Below, one piece after another: positions 5,973 through 7,165 of a stretch of DNA of 7,165 bases. The translations under genes were made by a program, and so were the position numbers. The stretch is from NCBI GenBank assembly GCA_005883695.1, contig VBBV01000074.1, forward strand, positions 1-7,165. The letters are read 5' to 3'. This DNA is from Candidatus Bathyarchaeota archaeon (GTDB lineage: Archaea > Thermoproteota > Bathyarchaeia > 40CM-2-53-6). How positions within the stretch are numbered: position 1 is the first letter of the stretch; each line of letters begins with the position of its first letter. The notes under the pieces were generated by a model. It worked only from the letters and a program-made list of their open reading frames with translations, was not told the DNA's origin and did no database searches.

Positions 5973-5984
5973 GGTTAAATAGAT
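5973..5984 (+). promoter_or_regulatory. TATA-like box for the S53 peptidase gene
   Basis: GGTTAAATAGAT contains TTAAATA (5975-5981), close to the archaeal TATA consensus. A start of transcription about 26 bases later would fall near 6004, leaving a leader of only about 8 bases before ATG 6012. No SD is seen, in line with this. Confidence 0.5.
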
Positions 5985-6011
5985 AATTTCCAAGGATTGC
6001 ATGTCTTCGTT

Positions 6012-7165
6012 ATGTCATTGTCGAGAATACTCCTCGCTCTGAGTGTTTTGGGATTGATTGTCTCGCTGAACGTTTCATTTGGAGGCCTGTTTGCTCAAGC
6101 AACCAATTCCGGTCGCTCAACACTCGTGGGGAGCGCGCCTGCATGGGCGAACAGCAAGAACTACATCAATGCTGCTGACCCCACTACCGACATTGGTTTC
6201 CGCGTCTACCTTGGTTGGAACAACCCGTCAGCGGTTGAGGCGCTTGCGCAAGCGGTTTCCGACCCCAAGAGCCCGTCCTATGGACAATATCTGACACCCC
6301 AACAGTTCCGTTTGCAATTCGCTCCGTCGCAATCACAAGTCGGTGCAATTCAGTCTTGGCTCAGGAGCCAGGGCTTCTTCGTTGAGTACACACCGATGAA
6401 CAATCATTATGTCTCAGCGGAAGGAACCGTCGCGCAAGCACAAGCCGCGTTCGGCACCAGCTTCGGAATCTACGGTGTTGGCGGCCTAAGCCTCAGATCC
6501 CCGTCCGCAGATGTAACTATTCCCAGCTCTCTGGCAAGCATCGTCACAGGTGTCATAGGCCTCGACGATAGCGTACAGTTTGTTCACGTGGACAGCACTA
6601 TTGGAGACGCGCCTCCGCCACCTGCCTTCGTTAGTGCTCACCCGTGCTCATCGTACTGGGGACAGCTACAGGCTGTAGGTTTCACTAATCCGTATGGACC
6701 GGGAACTCTTCCCTTCGCGCCTTGCGGATACACCCCCCAGCAGATCAAGGGTGCGTACGGTATCTCCGGGTATGATGGTTCAGGTCAGACGGTGGCGATA
6801 ATCGACGCCTACGCAGCACCCACAATCGTCCAAGATACTAACCAGTGGTCGACAAATCGCGGGCTTCCAACACTGACAGCGAACCAACTCATCCAAGTTG
6901 TTGCACCTGGGACCTATAACCATCCCGAGAAGGGTCTCTTTCAGGATCCGCAGGGCTGGTATGGTGAGGAGACGCTTGATGTGGAAGCTGTTCACGGGAT
7001 GGCTCCTGCCGCGACTATCGTTTTCGTGGGGGCGCCTAACAATTTCCAGGACCTTGACGCGGCGCTGAACCATGTTGTAGACCGACATCTTGCATCGATC
7101 GTTACCAACTCATACGGCTTCAATACCGAGATACTGCCCGCCGGCTACATCAAGCCACAAGAGGA
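6012..7165 (+). CDS. S53 (sedolisin/kumamolysin-type) serine-carboxyl peptidase precursor, partial at 3' end
   Basis: From ATG 6012 the frame stays open to the window edge, 384 codons. Residues 5-28 form a signal peptide (ILLALSVLGLIVSLN core). A pro-kumamolysin activation domain follows (about 60-195), with SPSYGQYLTPQQF (87-99) and AFGTSFGIYGV as landmarks. A Pro-rich link (PPPP) and two Cys (212 and 238) lie before the catalytic domain, which begins near YTPQQIKGAYGI (240-251) and continues GQTVAIIDAYAAP with Asp265. The catalytic Glu-x-x-x-Asp is Glu319 and Asp323 in WYGEETLDVEAVHGMAPAA (316-334). The oxyanion Asp and the GTS serine motif should lie beyond the window. Family members are secreted, self-activating endopeptidases, most active at acid pH. 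The ATG was chosen because it gives a compact signal peptide and follows a TATA-like box; TTG at 5997 is the only in-frame alternative before a stop (TAA at 5976). Confidence 0.93.
   Translation, partial: MSLSRILLALSVLGLIVSLNVSFGGLFAQATNSGRSTLVGSAPAWANSKNYINAADPTTDIGFRVYLGWNNPSAVEALAQAVSDPKSPSYGQYLTPQQFRLQFAPSQSQVGAIQSWLRSQGFFVEYTPMNNHYVSAEGTVAQAQAAFGTSFGIYGVGGLSLRSPSADVTIPSSLASIVTGVIGLDDSVQFVHVDSTIGDAPPPPAFVSAHPCSSYWGQLQAVGFTNPYGPGTLPFAPCGYTPQQIKGAYGISGYDGSGQTVAIIDAYAAPTIVQDTNQWSTNRGLPTLTANQLIQVVAPGTYNHPEKGLFQDPQGWYGEETLDVEAVHGMAPAATIVFVGAPNNFQDLDAALNHVVDRHLASIVTNSYGFNTEILPAGYIKPQE

Noticed and set aside
6780..7088. 102-codon minus-strand open frame
   Set aside because: Antisense to the catalytic region of the S53 peptidase, including the Glu/Asp motif; no recognisable domain.
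1..7165. CRISPR array, insertion sequence, tRNA or rRNA gene
   Set aside because: No regularly spaced repeats, transposase motifs, terminal inverted repeats, cloverleaf or rRNA-like sequence noticed on either strand.

Overview
This 7.2 kb stretch most probably comes from an archaeon. No RNA gene or other lineage marker is present, so that assignment is inference. In favour are TATA-like boxes at a suitable distance before two intergenic start regions, mostly absent Shine-Dalgarno (SD) sites, several TTG/GTG starts, and a secreted protein rich in N-glycosylation sequons. The divergent pair of secreted enzymes, one an S53 (sedolisin/kumamolysin-type) protease, suggests a heterotroph that degrades external polymers, perhaps at acidic pH. 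A soil Nitrososphaeria-like lineage is a guess only.

Layout. A short plus-strand reading-frame end (about 2-58) abuts a minus-strand block. Transcribed from right to left, that block holds a double-GNAT acetyltransferase (2944-1949), a C45/acyl-transferase-type Ntn hydrolase (1942-821) and a membrane-anchored cyclophilin (744-85). The first two are 6 nt apart and almost certainly co-transcribed. A 38-bp intergenic region (2945-2982) with one central TTAA/TATA-like core, flanked by a 7-bp inverted repeat, separates this block from a divergent plus-strand series. That series is an M29/aminopeptidase-T-like gene (2983-4136), a DUF5519 'luciferase-domain' gene (about 4149-4512) and an AbrB-like fragment (about 4436-4560).

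The most unusual part is 3890-4640. The M29-like gene is split by a -1 frameshift near its C terminus. The DUF5519 gene has an in-frame TAG and a +1 frameshift, and the AbrB-like frame is also interrupted. Either this is a decaying operon tail or the assembly is poor here. The in-frame TAG needs a substitution, which favours real decay. The M29-like protein also lacks recognisable equivalents of several family metal ligands.

The right part holds a secreted, cysteine-rich phosphoesterase (acid phosphatase/phospholipase C superfamily; minus strand, 5788-4658) and a divergent S53 peptidase precursor (plus strand, from 6012, cut by the window end). They share a 223-bp intergenic region with a TATA-like box, two hairpins and an unusual SD/start arrangement. 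Together they look like an extracellular nutrient-scavenging pair. I see no CRISPR array, insertion sequence, tRNA or rRNA, and no clear new defence or mobile system.
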